Below are positions 1-10,061 of a stretch of DNA of 27,886 nucleotides, piece after piece (the first letter of the stretch is position 1; the number at the start of each line of letters is the position of its first letter). This DNA comes from Saccoglossus kowalevskii (taxonomy: Eukaryota; Hemichordata; Enteropneusta; Harrimaniidae), in assembly GCF_000003605.2 (NCBI RefSeq), contig NW_003140313.1:36844-64729 (forward strand). The letters run 5' to 3'. Below the pieces are notes generated by a model. It was given only the letters and a program-made list of their open reading frames with translations, had not been told where the DNA came from and searched no databases. A program made the position numbers and the translations under genes.

Positions 1-254
1 CAGACTACAGTAAATACTGATGTACCCAAATATTCTATTTTGGGAACACTATTATTATTTTAGATAAACATGACAGACTAACTACCGCTACCATTACCCA
101 GCCACCTTCCAGTGGCTAAGTAAAACATGACGACCGGCCTTGGATTTGGTCGGACCACCTCTGATCATAAAACACTGCGTCATCCCTCAAAAATGTGGTT
201 TCCTTACAATACATGTATTGCACAAACAAACAATCAGAATAAAGTAATATCCAA

Positions 255-268
255 CCACTAGAGGGCGT
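255..268 (+). promoter_or_regulatory. CTCF-like motif
   Basis: CCACTAGAGGGCGT matches the core of the bilaterian CTCF consensus (CCASYAGRKGGCR) at every core position. A second same-orientation match lies 772 bp away. Motif match only; occupancy is unknown. Confidence 0.4.
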
Positions 269-1026
269 GAACATATCGATATAAATCAGTATGTGTATAA
301 AGAGAGCACCCATTTCTGCAATTGTGGAAGCCCGTCTTATATAACAGCGGCTATGGAGTTTGTGATCCATTTGACGGAACTATCTCATAATGTGGGGGTG
401 TTAGATTCTAAAAGAGGGATACATGTTGTTTTCTGTGCCAAGTCTATATTTTTAATAGATTGGTAACATTATTTTTTTTAACTAAATCATCTGCAATCGA
501 AGGTTTACCATCTCATTAACAAGCATAACAGACCTGGACAGAAACGTATTCGTAATTACTTGATTTTGAGAAGAAAAACACGCATGGTTCCCACGATAAT
601 TATGAACGCATTGCAGTTTAATGACTTTACAGAGAGAATTATGTACAAGAAAAACGACAAATTCACAAAAAAGGTCAAATTTTGATGAACCCGCTCATAA
701 AACACACACAATTTTGACAATCACTTTGTTAAAGGGTTTGCTAAATATATACACAACCGGAATCTACTTATATACAACTTACAATTTACATTAATCATCA
801 GAGATTACAGATTTCCCGTCCTGTTTATTACAAGTACTGGTTAAACAAACATCTATACATATCTGCAATATGATAGTTATGCATTTTTAATAAGGTGACA
901 TGACCATATATGGTTCTTGAATGTTTTGATCAGATCGTGTGATCAATGTCTTCAACAAAGCACTGGTTATTAGTTGAATGCAGCGATCTGCAATAGTGCT
1001 CAATATATCGGTTTATGTGAGTATGG

Positions 1027-1040
1027 CCGCTAGAGGGCGC
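1027..1040 (+). promoter_or_regulatory. CTCF-like motif, second copy
   Basis: CCGCTAGAGGGCGC differs from the consensus CCASYAG start by one base and carries the full AGAGGGCGC half. It has the same orientation as the copy at 255-268. Confidence 0.35.
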
Positions 1041-1934
1041 ACAAGTCAAAGCGGCACCCAGGATCTACTCATGATCCACGATTGAAGGAGAGCGGTGGGA
1101 ATGTATACATTTCCAATTATTGAAAATTTTATTTTTTTAAATTTACGTCTTGTGACAATGTACTACAACTAGTTCTTGAATAAAAGTATAATAATAAAAA
1201 TTTAAACACCAGCTAAAAGTATTCTCGGCTCACCTAAGCAGACGCTTAGCCCAACTACATATGCACTGTTCATGCTCCTGTACTAAGTGCAGTTGGTAAA
1301 AACTGATGAACGTCATGCCAGGAAAGCGTATGGGAAATCAAGTCCAATGGGAAAGGTAAGGAAATAGCATTTCACGGATATCGTGTTATTTTGCCTCGTT
1401 CGGGGAAGAAAATTTGAAAAGGGTATATTCAGAAGAATATATTACTCGAGTACAGTATTGTCCCTGTGTGCCAGTGTAAGTTGCGTATCTCCGTCTGAAA
1501 TAACAATCGTTTCTCGATTTGTATGTTAACGCTCTAAATTTGAAAACAAAAAAGTATAAAAAAGCAACATTTTGTGGGCAACAGGAAACATATGTTATTT
1601 CGCCGAATGCAATCAGTTCAGTGTGTGGTTTATAACGCCTCGCGTCAAGATTCCGATACCCTACTAAAAGATGTTATGAACAATACATGTTGTTTAGAAT
1701 GACTTTGGTTTATTTTGAAGATACACATGATGTACACATCCATGAAGGTCGAGATCTCGGCGAAACATTTTAAAAATTACGTTTGACATCAAGTGCAACG
1801 GCTTTGATTTCACAAAACGTGAATTTCATAGTCTGCTTCGCTTTCAATATACGTATCCAATGCCGCCAGTTGTAGAGAGAAAAAAATACGTGTACGCATG
1901 CACAGATGTGAATAATCTGTTTGTATATTTCCAG

Positions 1935-2167
1935 TGACGTCACTTCAGTAATAGTCTGCTGAACCTTTCCAAAAGCGGAAATAATTCATTATGCGCGAGT
2001 GATCGTAAAATTGTGCGCCTCGTTATGGCCAACAATGACACAGCGTCGTTCTAGTCAGGGTATGTCATGATATTGACAATAATTCAGCTCTGTTTGTTGT
2101 ATGTTGTATTAGGGGATACTCCTGGAATAATAATATTCCTTGCTTGCTAGCGTATATTTATATATTT
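1935..2167 (+). promoter_or_regulatory. Putative promoter of the first sulfotransferase gene
   Basis: A perfect TGACGTCA octamer (1935-1942) is followed by a TATA-like run of alternating T and A at 2153-2167. The start codon is at 2298. Established knowledge: TGACGTCA is the CREB/ATF palindrome. Assignment to this gene is inference from position; no transcript start can be seen. Confidence 0.3.
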
Positions 2168-2297
2168 CAATTGACACTGTAATTAGTACCGGGTCCATAG
2201 GTCTGAATCTCAATGTAAAATGACCAAGCTGGCGCACTGAAACAGATGTCAGCACGTAACGTTGGATGTCCATTGCACTCAAGTCACATGATCGGAT

Positions 2298-3473
2298 ATG
2301 AGTCGTGTTGTTACTTATTTCATTGTATTATATGCGTGTAGTTTAACGTTGCTGTGTTATTTAGTGAATTTTACCATTCTTCACAGTCAAGTTCACAATA
2401 TTGCAGATGGTGATCAAATGAGCTTGGACGCTGTTTCACCGTATTTGCTCAGACGGCAACCTGATGTCAGCCAGAACCGTACTGTGAACATCAAACCATT
2501 GAAAGCTGCTCCACCGCCTAAATTGCCATCGAATGCTGGCTCAAACCTTACTGCATACATCAAGGCGAAGTTTGGAAACTCTTGCTATAAGGAAGAATCT
2601 TTCTCTCGGTGGTGGAGAAGTTACTTCTCCCTAGAGGACGAAATGTTAATGGATAATAATACAGGTTGTAGTAGATCTATATCCGATGTGTACATTGTTG
2701 GCGTTAAAAAGTGCGCCACCGACGCCATTAGAGATTTAATGGCTATTCACCCATATATAATGTACAGTCGGACAAGGACGCAGGAAATCCATTTTTATGA
2801 TAGACATTTTGATGAAGGATATGGATGGTATCGGAGACAATTTGGCTTTTCTAAAGAATGGCAGGTGGTTTTGGAAAAGACTCCTCAGACATTCTCCTTT
2901 CCGGAAGATGCTCCAAGAAAGATGGCTGAACTTAATCCGCAGACGAAGATTATTATGATACTTTGCGATCCTGTTGTCAGGGCGATTTCAGACTATGTAC
3001 ACGAGCTTAAAGTAAAATCCTATAAGAAAATTAACCCTCCTTACTATCGAATCAACCGACAATCTTTTGAACTTTCAGTATTCAAAGAACCTGGCAAGGT
3101 AGATGTTGATAACGAGCTCATCAATATGGGCATGTACTCGAAACACATGAAGAGGTGGTTGGAATATTTCCCAAAGACGCAAATACACGTGGTTGATGGC
3201 AACGATTTTAAACTAGACCCTGTATCAGAAATACAAAAGATCGAGATATTCCTGGGGTTACCAAACTTTCTACAGAAGTCACATTTAGAATTTAGACCTC
3301 CAAAATTGTTCTGCGTCACCTTCCCTAATAGTCGGTGTCCAAGAACGAAGAAAAAGGGAAGAGAACATCCTGAAGTACCCTACGAGGTTCTAAACAAACT
3401 CTACGAGTTCTATCGACCATATGACAATGAACTGCAGCATTTGTTGAATAAAACCTTCTCATGGATGCGATAG
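2298..3473 (+). CDS. HS3ST: Heparan sulfate 3-O-sulfotransferase-like protein, paralogue 1
   Basis: A 391-residue intronless gene. A short N-terminus and a hydrophobic segment at about residues 5-25 give the type II topology of Golgi sulfotransferases. A stem of about 50 residues precedes the catalytic domain (about 83-391). Family signatures in order: PAPS 5'-phosphosulfate loop GVKKCATD (135-142), catalytic-type EIHFYD (E163, H165, D168), EKTPQTF with K194, 3'-phosphate motif LCDPVVRAISDY (222-233), Cys339/Cys347 in the place of the conserved C-terminal disulfide, and KGREHP (353-358). The family would transfer sulfate from PAPS to the 3-OH of glucosamine in heparan sulfate. Odd: the family's GGT is CAT, the following Arg is Asp142, and the Arg of RDP is Cys223. 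N-glycosylation sequons lie at 60, 83, 120 and 384. The start has G at -3. The first downstream AATAAA is at 3958. The related family CHST15 is less likely, given the HS3ST-type C-terminus. Confidence 0.85.
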   Translation: MSRVVTYFIVLYACSLTLLCYLVNFTILHSQVHNIADGDQMSLDAVSPYLLRRQPDVSQNRTVNIKPLKAAPPPKLPSNAGSNLTAYIKAKFGNSCYKEESFSRWWRSYFSLEDEMLMDNNTGCSRSISDVYIVGVKKCATDAIRDLMAIHPYIMYSRTRTQEIHFYDRHFDEGYGWYRRQFGFSKEWQVVLEKTPQTFSFPEDAPRKMAELNPQTKIIMILCDPVVRAISDYVHELKVKSYKKINPPYYRINRQSFELSVFKEPGKVDVDNELINMGMYSKHMKRWLEYFPKTQIHVVDGNDFKLDPVSEIQKIEIFLGLPNFLQKSHLEFRPPKLFCVTFPNSRCPRTKKKGREHPEVPYEVLNKLYEFYRPYDNELQHLLNKTFSWMR

Positions 3474-3929
3474 AGATAATTAAAAAATACATTAAATCAC
3501 CATATAGACATAGAATCAAAGGTCATTTTCATTCATTCATTCATTCGTTCATTTTTTATCCTAACACCATACACACACGGTTACGATTGGCAACCTCCCA
3601 GATTCTTAGAATGTTTCTTATATCATCGTGACGCTTATTCTTCATCTATTATTTGTATCTTGTAACAACTGAATTTCAAAATCAATTAAATAACTATTAA
3701 TTAATATCAATTAGCCTTGTACTGTACATCATTGAATATGACCAAACCGATAATGATTTTAAAAGGTTCTTAAATGCCGGGATCAGACTAAAATAGATGA
3801 TGAGTTTAATAATAAAAACAAAACTTAATTTTTGTCTACATACTAGATTTTTAACTGCCCAGCATAATTTTTCGTGTTGCCATGATGATGACGTGTTGTC
3901 ATGATGTAATGTGCGGCCCCAAATTTATG

Positions 3930-4182
3930 CGCTGCTTGACTCAATATCAGCGAATTCAATAAAGATGCCTAGCTAAGACGCTAGTAATATCTCACTAAAT
4001 ATTCATATACATAAGTTATTATTACACTAACGATATTTTCATCCAACCACTGAAATTTGCAGTCAAAAACTGATAGCATTGAGATATTACTAGCATCGTA
4101 CCTCGGCAGAGTGAAATGCTGTTTGTAAGAGGAACTGTCGGTATACACTGACTAAATTGAACCCAGTCAAGCACACACTTTA
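3930..4182. repeat. Inverted-repeat element (MITE-like foldback)
   Basis: The left arm (about 3930-3994) contains TGCTTGACT and GCTAGTAATATCTCA. The right arm (about 4079-4182) contains their reverse complements, TGAGATATTACTAGC at 4079-4093 and AGTCAAGCA near 4166-4174. The arms are interrupted, so this is a degenerate foldback. No coding capacity and no clear target-site duplication were seen. Confidence 0.45.
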
Positions 4183-4254
4183 GAGTAGTATTAACATATA
4201 AGACCAAGGACTTATAAGATTAGTGTATACGAGTGGTGTGATATGCGGTGAAGA

Positions 4255-4264
4255 TCTCGCGAGA
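4255..4264. promoter_or_regulatory. TCTCGCGAGA palindrome, copy 1
   Basis: Perfect 10-bp palindrome. Established knowledge: this exact motif is enriched in metazoan CpG-type and bidirectional promoters. A second exact copy starts 226 bp downstream. Confidence 0.35.
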
Positions 4265-4480
4265 ATTAAGGAAGTAACGCAAATTGCGAGATGGGCACAA
4301 AAACGCAATAGTTGTATCTTTGCACATTCACAAAGCGTGTATTACGTGAATTGTTTGTTTTTTTAATGAATACGACAATAATCTCGCTCATTTCTCTTTG
4401 CCGGCGCAATCCAACATATCTAAACATCCATGTTTTATGATGCCATTGGATAAAATACGTTCCATTGACGAGCGCATGGA

Positions 4481-4490
4481 TCTCGCGAGA
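4481..4490. promoter_or_regulatory. TCTCGCGAGA palindrome, copy 2
   Basis: Second perfect copy, preceded by GA as the first is. No gene start is evident nearby, so these could be paired ends of a repeat instead of promoter sites. Confidence 0.3.
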
Positions 4491-5007
4491 TTATATATAT
4501 CACCATACATAATTGAATAACCGTATTTTAAACATCTTTGATAACATAATATCTATATGAAAACTATGCTTGATTTTGCTTTTAATCAACTCCATCGTAT
4601 AGCTAGAAAGAACTATTGTTAAGGTAACCGAATAATCTGCCACAGCTGTTGGTTTCTATATTACAAATGAGCTCTGCCGTATTGAATGTTGTTACCCTTA
4701 GCAACAGAGCACAGGTTGCAGACTACTAAGGGTAGGTACTAGGGTGCTAAAGAGTACACTATGACATATAGTGGTTGTAGGTACAGTGTGTGTAATATAA
4801 TCATTCACCCATGAAAAGTAACCAATGGAAACCAATGAAAAGTCTGGGGAATTAACATTTTGTTCAGTGGAAATGTGTTACCAAAGATGAAATCGTGAAA
4901 ATTGTCATTGTATGTTTACAGTCAAGGTCAATATAAATTTCGTGTGTTTGCAAAGCACCACAATAATTGAAACGCCACTGTCGTTACGAGTTATCAGCGA
5001 ACATTTC

Positions 5008-5320
5008 ACAATCAGCAACCATGATGTCATATTCAGCAAATATGATGTCATAACTAGCAACTATGATGTCATATTTAGCAAACGTGATGTCATAACTAGC
5101 AACTATGATGTTATATTCAGCAAACGTGATGTCATAATTGGCAAATATGATGCCATATTCAGCAAACGTGATGTCATAACTAGCAACTATGATGTCATAT
5201 TCAGCAAATATGATGTCATAACTAGCAACTATGATGTCATATTCAGCAAACGTGATGTCATAACTAGCAAATATGATGCCATATTCAGCAAACGTGATGT
5301 CATAATTGGCAAATATGAGA
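5008..5320. repeat. 21-bp minisatellite with TGATGTCAT core
   Basis: Fourteen full 21-bp units (5020-5313) plus partial units at each end. Each unit has the core TGATGTCAT followed by ATTCAGCAAA, AACTAGCAAC or AATTGGCAAA. The first two spacer types alternate, giving a partial 42-bp higher-order repeat. Eleven of 14 units carry the exact core; three have TGATGTTAT or TGATGCCAT. Because 21 is a multiple of three, one frame stays open (4912-5373) and reads as heptads such as YDVIFSK and RDVITSN. I treat that frame as a by-product of the repeat. Confidence 0.9.
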
Positions 5321-5373
5321 ACAATGTTGTGCTAGTAAGTATGTACAAGCGGGAAACTTTGGTTATTACGTAA

Positions 5374-7655
5374 TGACAATTGGATTAAAACGCTACGACA
5401 TTTAGAGCGGAAATGGGTTTAGTTCGGCAAATAAACAAGGTGCGACATTTTGTTTTGTTTAGTTATTTACTGAAACAATAATCAAAATCAATAATTCGAT
5501 AATCAATATTCTATCAATAAAGATATGGCGCCAAATTGGCGACGCGTGTTTATCAACACATTGCGACGACTAGTGTGGCATTTAGAGTAATTAACGTCAA
5601 ATATGTTTATAGTAATCATCACTATCTCCGACTTACTTTGAGTCAGTGTGTAAATGTCCAGACACTAATTTATTTTGGGTCATCTAATTAAAATACAAAT
5701 TGTGACACTATCCAATTGTCGAACTGCAAAGATTTTCGCTATATAACTAGAAATATACAACGGAATGTTTCTATGGATTATATTGGATACTGAAACTAGC
5801 GTCATTGGTTACTTTTTTTGGAGTATTATGATATCGTGTGAATGGTAACAAAATGTTAATTTTCAAATCTGAATAAATAATCTTAACATGATTGATGTTC
5901 TCTCCGTAACCTACATACTAACGCATAATTAAAAATACTGATTGTTTTCAATAAAAGTGATAAATATTTAATGGACTGTTATTAGTATGTACTATTAAAT
6001 ATCGTTCAATAACCAGCTCTGTATTTGCTATTGAATTGCTCAGATAACTTCAATAACCACGATTTATTTATATTGTTAAATGTGTACAATCCCAGCGACG
6101 TTCAAATGTACACTCTTGTCCAAATTAGGCATCATGAGTCATTAAGAGACTATGCAGATTAGTCGCGGATATATTAATTTGTTCCGTATTTTATATACAC
6201 TATACACTGTTGCATTTATTTTCTATCAAAACTGTAGAGTTTTGGTATTTTTTGAAAAGTGTTTGTCTGAGTAATTTAAAACACGTTTAGATGAAAAGTA
6301 AGCAAATTTTTCAAAATAAAACTCTGAGGGTTTTACGGGGACATAAATGTGTCATTAAAGTGTTTAATGATGCAATCAACAATACTAACAAAATTTAGTG
6401 AAAAATTAAACTATAATCTAGGACTCTAGTTGGGGACTTGTAATTAAACATTATGGTATTCATGTCATTGACCTAACTCGACAACCACCGATGGTGACGT
6501 ACGTAACTAAAACACTAATTTCTATTTAAACAGTGTGCTTTCAATTAGAAAAAAAACAGTGTGTTTTCATGAAAAACATGAAATTGCTCCACAGATTTAC
6601 AGTGTACAAACAATGTATTCTTTATTAAAGCTAGAGGGTCGTCACCTGCGCACGCGCGGGAATTGAGTCCCAAGCGACGATAACAACACACGCTAAAAAC
6701 GCAAAGGCTTATGGGTAGACGCTTGTTTGTAAACAATGACACGGCGCTATGGCCACCTGACGCATGCGTAGGTGGCGACTCTCCCGCTTTAAAGCAATGA
6801 TATATTAGATGGAAATTGTGTTTACAATTTGTTCAAAATTTTACTAGAAATGGTACCAATTTGTCATATTTTACTTTCAACTGCAATTGTTATGTTCAAG
6901 TTATCGACCTTACAGTTCGTTTACAAAGCTAATGTGATTCCAACCTGAAAATACCGGTATACTCTTAAAGACATAACAAAATTGTAATTATATCTGGAAC
7001 GGGTGGGATGAAGTAAAAATACACTGATTGTCCAATTTTAGAATTGCAAAATGGCGTGAGGGATATTGATGGATGCTATTTAATAGGACTGGAACAGGGA
7101 CATACCCGGCCGCTCATTGGGTCTTTAGGATCTTGAAATTCGCAATCTTTCAGATCTTGAATTCTATAGTGACACGCAAAAATATTCGAAAAAAATTCGC
7201 AGCTAATTATGCATTACGCCCCAAGTAGGTTTAGCAGTATTATTAAAAACTGTACAAAAACTTGCCTGCTTATGTAAAATTATAAACTAGCCTTTATGTT
7301 CATTCTGCCAGAACGAGGATTAAACATTTGAACATGTATTAGTGTTTTGTGCGCAACAATTCAGGAGATAAATTCAGGCCGAGTGTAGTATTATTAATTG
7401 AGGCAACTAATTAGTTTGTATTGACTGAGTAAAGAGTACTCCAACAAACATACATTGCTATAGCGGTGAAATCTAATGTTGATCAAAATACAACAATATG
7501 CTCAATTTCAAACAAAATCACTAAAAATAAAGAACAGATCCAAATTGGGCGAAAACACTTGTTCATTGATACTGAAAGTATAAATCTACTAATATTTAAA
7601 GAGACGATTATTTATTTCTCATTTATATTACTTAATTGCTTTTATTGCCTTTTTA
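5374..7655. other. Spacer upstream of paralogue 2
   Basis: AT-rich, with no supported gene. A 13-bp perfect inverted repeat CGCCAAATTGGCG, resembling paired E2F half sites, lies at 5529-5541. A TTAA-flanked terminal-inverted-repeat element lies at 6625-6792. A frame at 7466-7693 has no ATG at its start and no recognisable domain. Confidence 0.5.
6625..6792. mobile_element. Short TTAA-flanked TIR element (MITE)
   Basis: A 160-bp core (6629-6788) is bounded by inverted repeats of about 28 bp. The left end begins AGCTAGAGGGTCGTCACCT and the reverse-complemented right end begins AGCGGGAGAGTCGCCACCT; about 22 of 28 positions match. TTAA lies immediately outside both ends (6625-6628 and 6789-6792). 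Established knowledge: a TTAA target duplication is the hallmark of piggyBac-type insertion. No transposase, so non-autonomous. Confidence 0.65.
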
Positions 7656-7935
7656 CTCTCGGCGCAACAAAGGCGTTCCTCTCATCTTTATAAATACATC
7701 AATTTCACAATTCAAACAGAAATGTAGGGGTTTCTATTGGCCGATTGAATGTCATTGGAACGTTTTTGAATGACGTTGTTGCGCACTGTGCTCGTTCGTT
7801 GGCCGGTTTGATTCAATTTGATTGAAATTAATAAATATTTATAAAACTGATGAAATGCCTTTGTCGAGGCATGGATAACTGTCACTGCTTAGCTTAGTCA
7901 AACTTTGCGACAGCTGGTAACCGGTCATGAGGTAA
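7656..7935 (+). promoter_or_regulatory. Promoter and 5' UTR block of sulfotransferase paralogue 2
   Basis: This block is repeated at 12535-12815, which marks it as a unit. It contains two inverted CCAAT boxes (CTATTGGCC and TCATTGGAAC, about 7734-7762), a CRE-like TGACGTTG, and a TATA-like TATTTATAAAAC (about 7836-7847) roughly 120 bp before the start codon. The shared CATGAGGTA near 7926-7934 is the last clear homology before the ATG at 7967. The promoter role is inferred from element order and position. Confidence 0.55.
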
Positions 7936-7966
7936 ATCTCTGTTGCGGTAGGCATGCACAAACACG

Positions 7967-9094
7967 ATGAAGGACGTGTTCTTTTATTTCGCTTTACTGT
8001 TCACTGGGAGTCTTCCTTTCGTGGTCATGTTCTTGAACTACAGTCACTACCACGACCACCGTGCGCACACTCTGTCCCGTAACGATGACAGTGACACAGT
8101 GAAAGAGGAATCAAGTTCGCGCGGAGAACGTCCGGAAATTGCGTCCGATGTTGGAACTAATCTCACCACGTATATAAGAACTAAGTTTGGACACTCGTGT
8201 TATAGAGAAGAAGCATTCGATATGTGGTGGGAACGTTACTACCTGGATGACGAGCTGCTTGTCGCAGATCAAGCAGGTTGCGGGAAAAGGCTGTCAGACG
8301 TATTTATCATTGGTGCAAAAAAGTGTGCCTCTGACGCCGTCAGAGATCTGTTAGCCATTCACCCTTACGTTATGTTCAGTCGTACCAGGAGTGCGGAAAT
8401 TCATTTTTACGATAGACACTACAAACAGGGTGTTGACTGGTATCGAAATCAATTTTCCTATGCTAGAGAATGGCAACTCATTCTGGAAAAGACACCACAG
8501 ACCATCTCCTTTCCAGAGGATGCTCCAAGGAAGATGGCAACAGAAGCAAATCAAAACACAAAGATTGTTGCCATTTTGTGCGACCCCGTTGTCAGGGCAA
8601 TGTCCGATTATGAGCACGAATTGAAAGTGAAATGGTATAAAATATTTAACCCTCCTTATTATAGAATCATACGCAAATCATTCAAATTGTCGGTCTTTAA
8701 CGAATCAGGGCTGGTAGACGCTGGCAACGAGCTCATCAATATGGGCATGTACTCGAAACACATGAAGAGGTGGTTGGAATATTTCCCGAAGACACAAATT
8801 CATCTGGCTGATGGGAACGATTTTAAACTTGATCCTGTATCAGAAATACAGAAGATTGAAACATTCCTTGGATTGCCAAACTTTGTACAACAGAAACACC
8901 TTGATTTCACACGTTCCAAATTTTACTGCATAATTTTTCCAAGACTTAGATGTCCACAATTGCGAATAAAAGGTCGAGAACATCCCACATTGCCGGACGA
9001 AGATCTAGCAAAACTATATGATTTCTACCGACCGTATGACATTGAACTTCAACAGTTATTTAACAGAACGTTTTCATGGATCAGTAATGAATGA
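7967..9094 (+). CDS. HS3ST: Heparan sulfate 3-O-sulfotransferase-like protein, paralogue 2
   Basis: A 375-residue intronless gene, about two thirds identical by eye to paralogue 1 across the catalytic domain. It has a hydrophobic anchor at about residues 4-24 and a short stem rich in charged and Ser residues. Motifs: GAKKCASD (116-123), EIHFYD (E144, H146, D149), EKTPQTI with K175, LCDPVVRAMSDY (204-215), Cys321/Cys329, and KGREHP (335-340). As in its neighbours, the RDP arginine is Cys205 and the residue after the loop Thr/Ser is Asp123. It also has Ala117 and Ser122 in the loop, a further drift from GVKKGGT. The start has A at -3 and matches the anchor of paralogue 3. Putative Golgi-lumen heparan sulfate 3-O-sulfotransferase. 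The first AATAAA is at 9456-9461. Activity is uncertain because of the loop changes. Confidence 0.85.
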   Translation: MKDVFFYFALLFTGSLPFVVMFLNYSHYHDHRAHTLSRNDDSDTVKEESSSRGERPEIASDVGTNLTTYIRTKFGHSCYREEAFDMWWERYYLDDELLVADQAGCGKRLSDVFIIGAKKCASDAVRDLLAIHPYVMFSRTRSAEIHFYDRHYKQGVDWYRNQFSYAREWQLILEKTPQTISFPEDAPRKMATEANQNTKIVAILCDPVVRAMSDYEHELKVKWYKIFNPPYYRIIRKSFKLSVFNESGLVDAGNELINMGMYSKHMKRWLEYFPKTQIHLADGNDFKLDPVSEIQKIETFLGLPNFVQQKHLDFTRSKFYCIIFPRLRCPQLRIKGREHPTLPDEDLAKLYDFYRPYDIELQQLFNRTFSWISNE

Positions 9095-9460
9095 ACATGG
9101 CGTTGGTGTTAGTCCTAGTAGATGTACCTATTACAATTACAATCTACGCAACTAGGTACTTCCAAACCAGCTGTCTGCGACATTTGCCGTCATAAAAAAA
9201 AACATACACTGTTAATCAAGACTCCTACATTTTTAGTACTTTTCCCACTGTGTATATTTTCAAATTGGTCTTGATAGCTCTAGTTTAATGTTTTAATATG
9301 AACTCAAGAAACACTCGTTTCTCCGATGATAACATGATGATATTTCCCATATTTCCAGTGTCATCATTTCACGAATCCGTATCAGACGAATCAACATTTG
9401 AACCCAGCGTTCACGATCATATCAATAGTCTCCATACCGTCATCAGTAAACAAAAAATAA

Positions 9461-9574
9461 AGGGCGGTGAGTCTTGTTTGATATGGGGCTCATGACGACG
9501 TACACAACGCACGTAAAATACAATGTTTGTTCACGCGAAATTCTACGCACGCGCTGCGCGACGTCCACCGCCCT
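9461..9574. mobile_element. Short GGGCGGT-ended element (probable MITE, degenerate)
   Basis: The left end AGGGCGGTGAGTC follows ATAA. The right end is the reverse complement of AGGGCGGTGGACGTCGCGC and is followed by TTAA (9575-9578). The inverted repeat is clear only over the outer 9 bp. The right end resembles the ends of the longer element at 9730-10028, so both are likely of one family. Confidence 0.4.
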
Positions 9575-9725
9575 TTAAATACAATGCAGCCATAATCTAG
9601 CATTTTCGTATGTTCAATTATGTCTATAACTTGCAACAATTTATTCAATATTACTCTTAAAACATGTTAGTGTACAAATCAATGTCTTTGTCATTGAATC
9701 ATTCTCATTATTTGTACGAATATCT

Positions 9726-10032
9726 TTAAAGGGCGGTAGTCGTCGTGCAACGCATGCGAGAGATATATGGGTATCGTATAAACAAAGATGGCGACTTTGA
9801 CTGTTGCGCAGATCAACGAGCAAAAACTGAGACGTCACCATGCTTTATTTGGGTATTGTTTAGGTGATTGGAAGGTATCGAAGGAGTCACCGGTGGTACT
9901 TAGTGCAAGTCACGCCTAGGTCAAACCTCATACTTGTGATTTTCATTAGAAGAGCGCATTGGATTGTGGGAAAATCAATGTTTATAAACATAAATGTCGT
10001 ACATGCGCAGCGCGACGACCACCGCCCTTCAA
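9726..10032. mobile_element. TTAA-associated TIR element, about 300 bp (MITE)
   Basis: The inverted ends are AGGGCGGTAGTCGTCGTGC on the left (from 9730) and, reverse complemented, AGGGCGGTGGTCGTCGCGC on the right (to 10028). About 23 of 27 positions match, through the CGCATG inside each. The flanks are TTAA (9726-9729) and a one-base variant TCAA (10029-10032). No transposase. This fits a non-autonomous piggyBac-type element that has begun to decay. Confidence 0.6.
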
Positions 10033-10061
10033 TATATGAATATATCTCAAACGCAAAGAGT

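Larger units (their letters stand above)
1..2297. other. Non-coding 5' region upstream of the first sulfotransferase gene
   Basis: I see no convincing exon here; open frames are short and show no recognisable family. It does hold two CTCF-like motifs (255-268 and 1027-1040), a palindromic CArG-type box at 904-913, a 7-bp inverted repeat with a 7-bp spacer at 926-946, and a perfect cAMP-response-type octamer TGACGTCA at 1935-1942. A TATA-like run lies at 2153-2167, about 130-145 bp before the first sulfotransferase start codon. The last two could belong to its promoter. Confidence 0.5.
3474..4911. other. Spacer after paralogue 1
   Basis: There is no supported gene. It holds an imperfect ATTC tetranucleotide run at about 3526-3550, AATAAA at 3958-3963, an inverted-repeat element at about 3930-4182, and two copies of the palindrome TCTCGCGAGA (4255-4264 and 4481-4490). 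Confidence 0.5.

Noticed and set aside
3044..3319. Minus-strand frames inside the sulfotransferase genes (also 8351-8617, 11433-11684, 11702-11965)
   Set aside because: Shadows of the coding strand; they recur in each paralogue because the genes are homologous.
4912..5373. A 153-codon frame with heptad repeats
   Set aside because: It stays open because the 21-bp repeat has no stop in this frame. There is no signal peptide, domain or start evidence beyond an ATG.
7150..7170. TTCTATAGTG-CAC, similar to an SP6 promoter and cloning-vector sequence
   Set aside because: It carries a mismatch inside the core and no further vector sequence follows.
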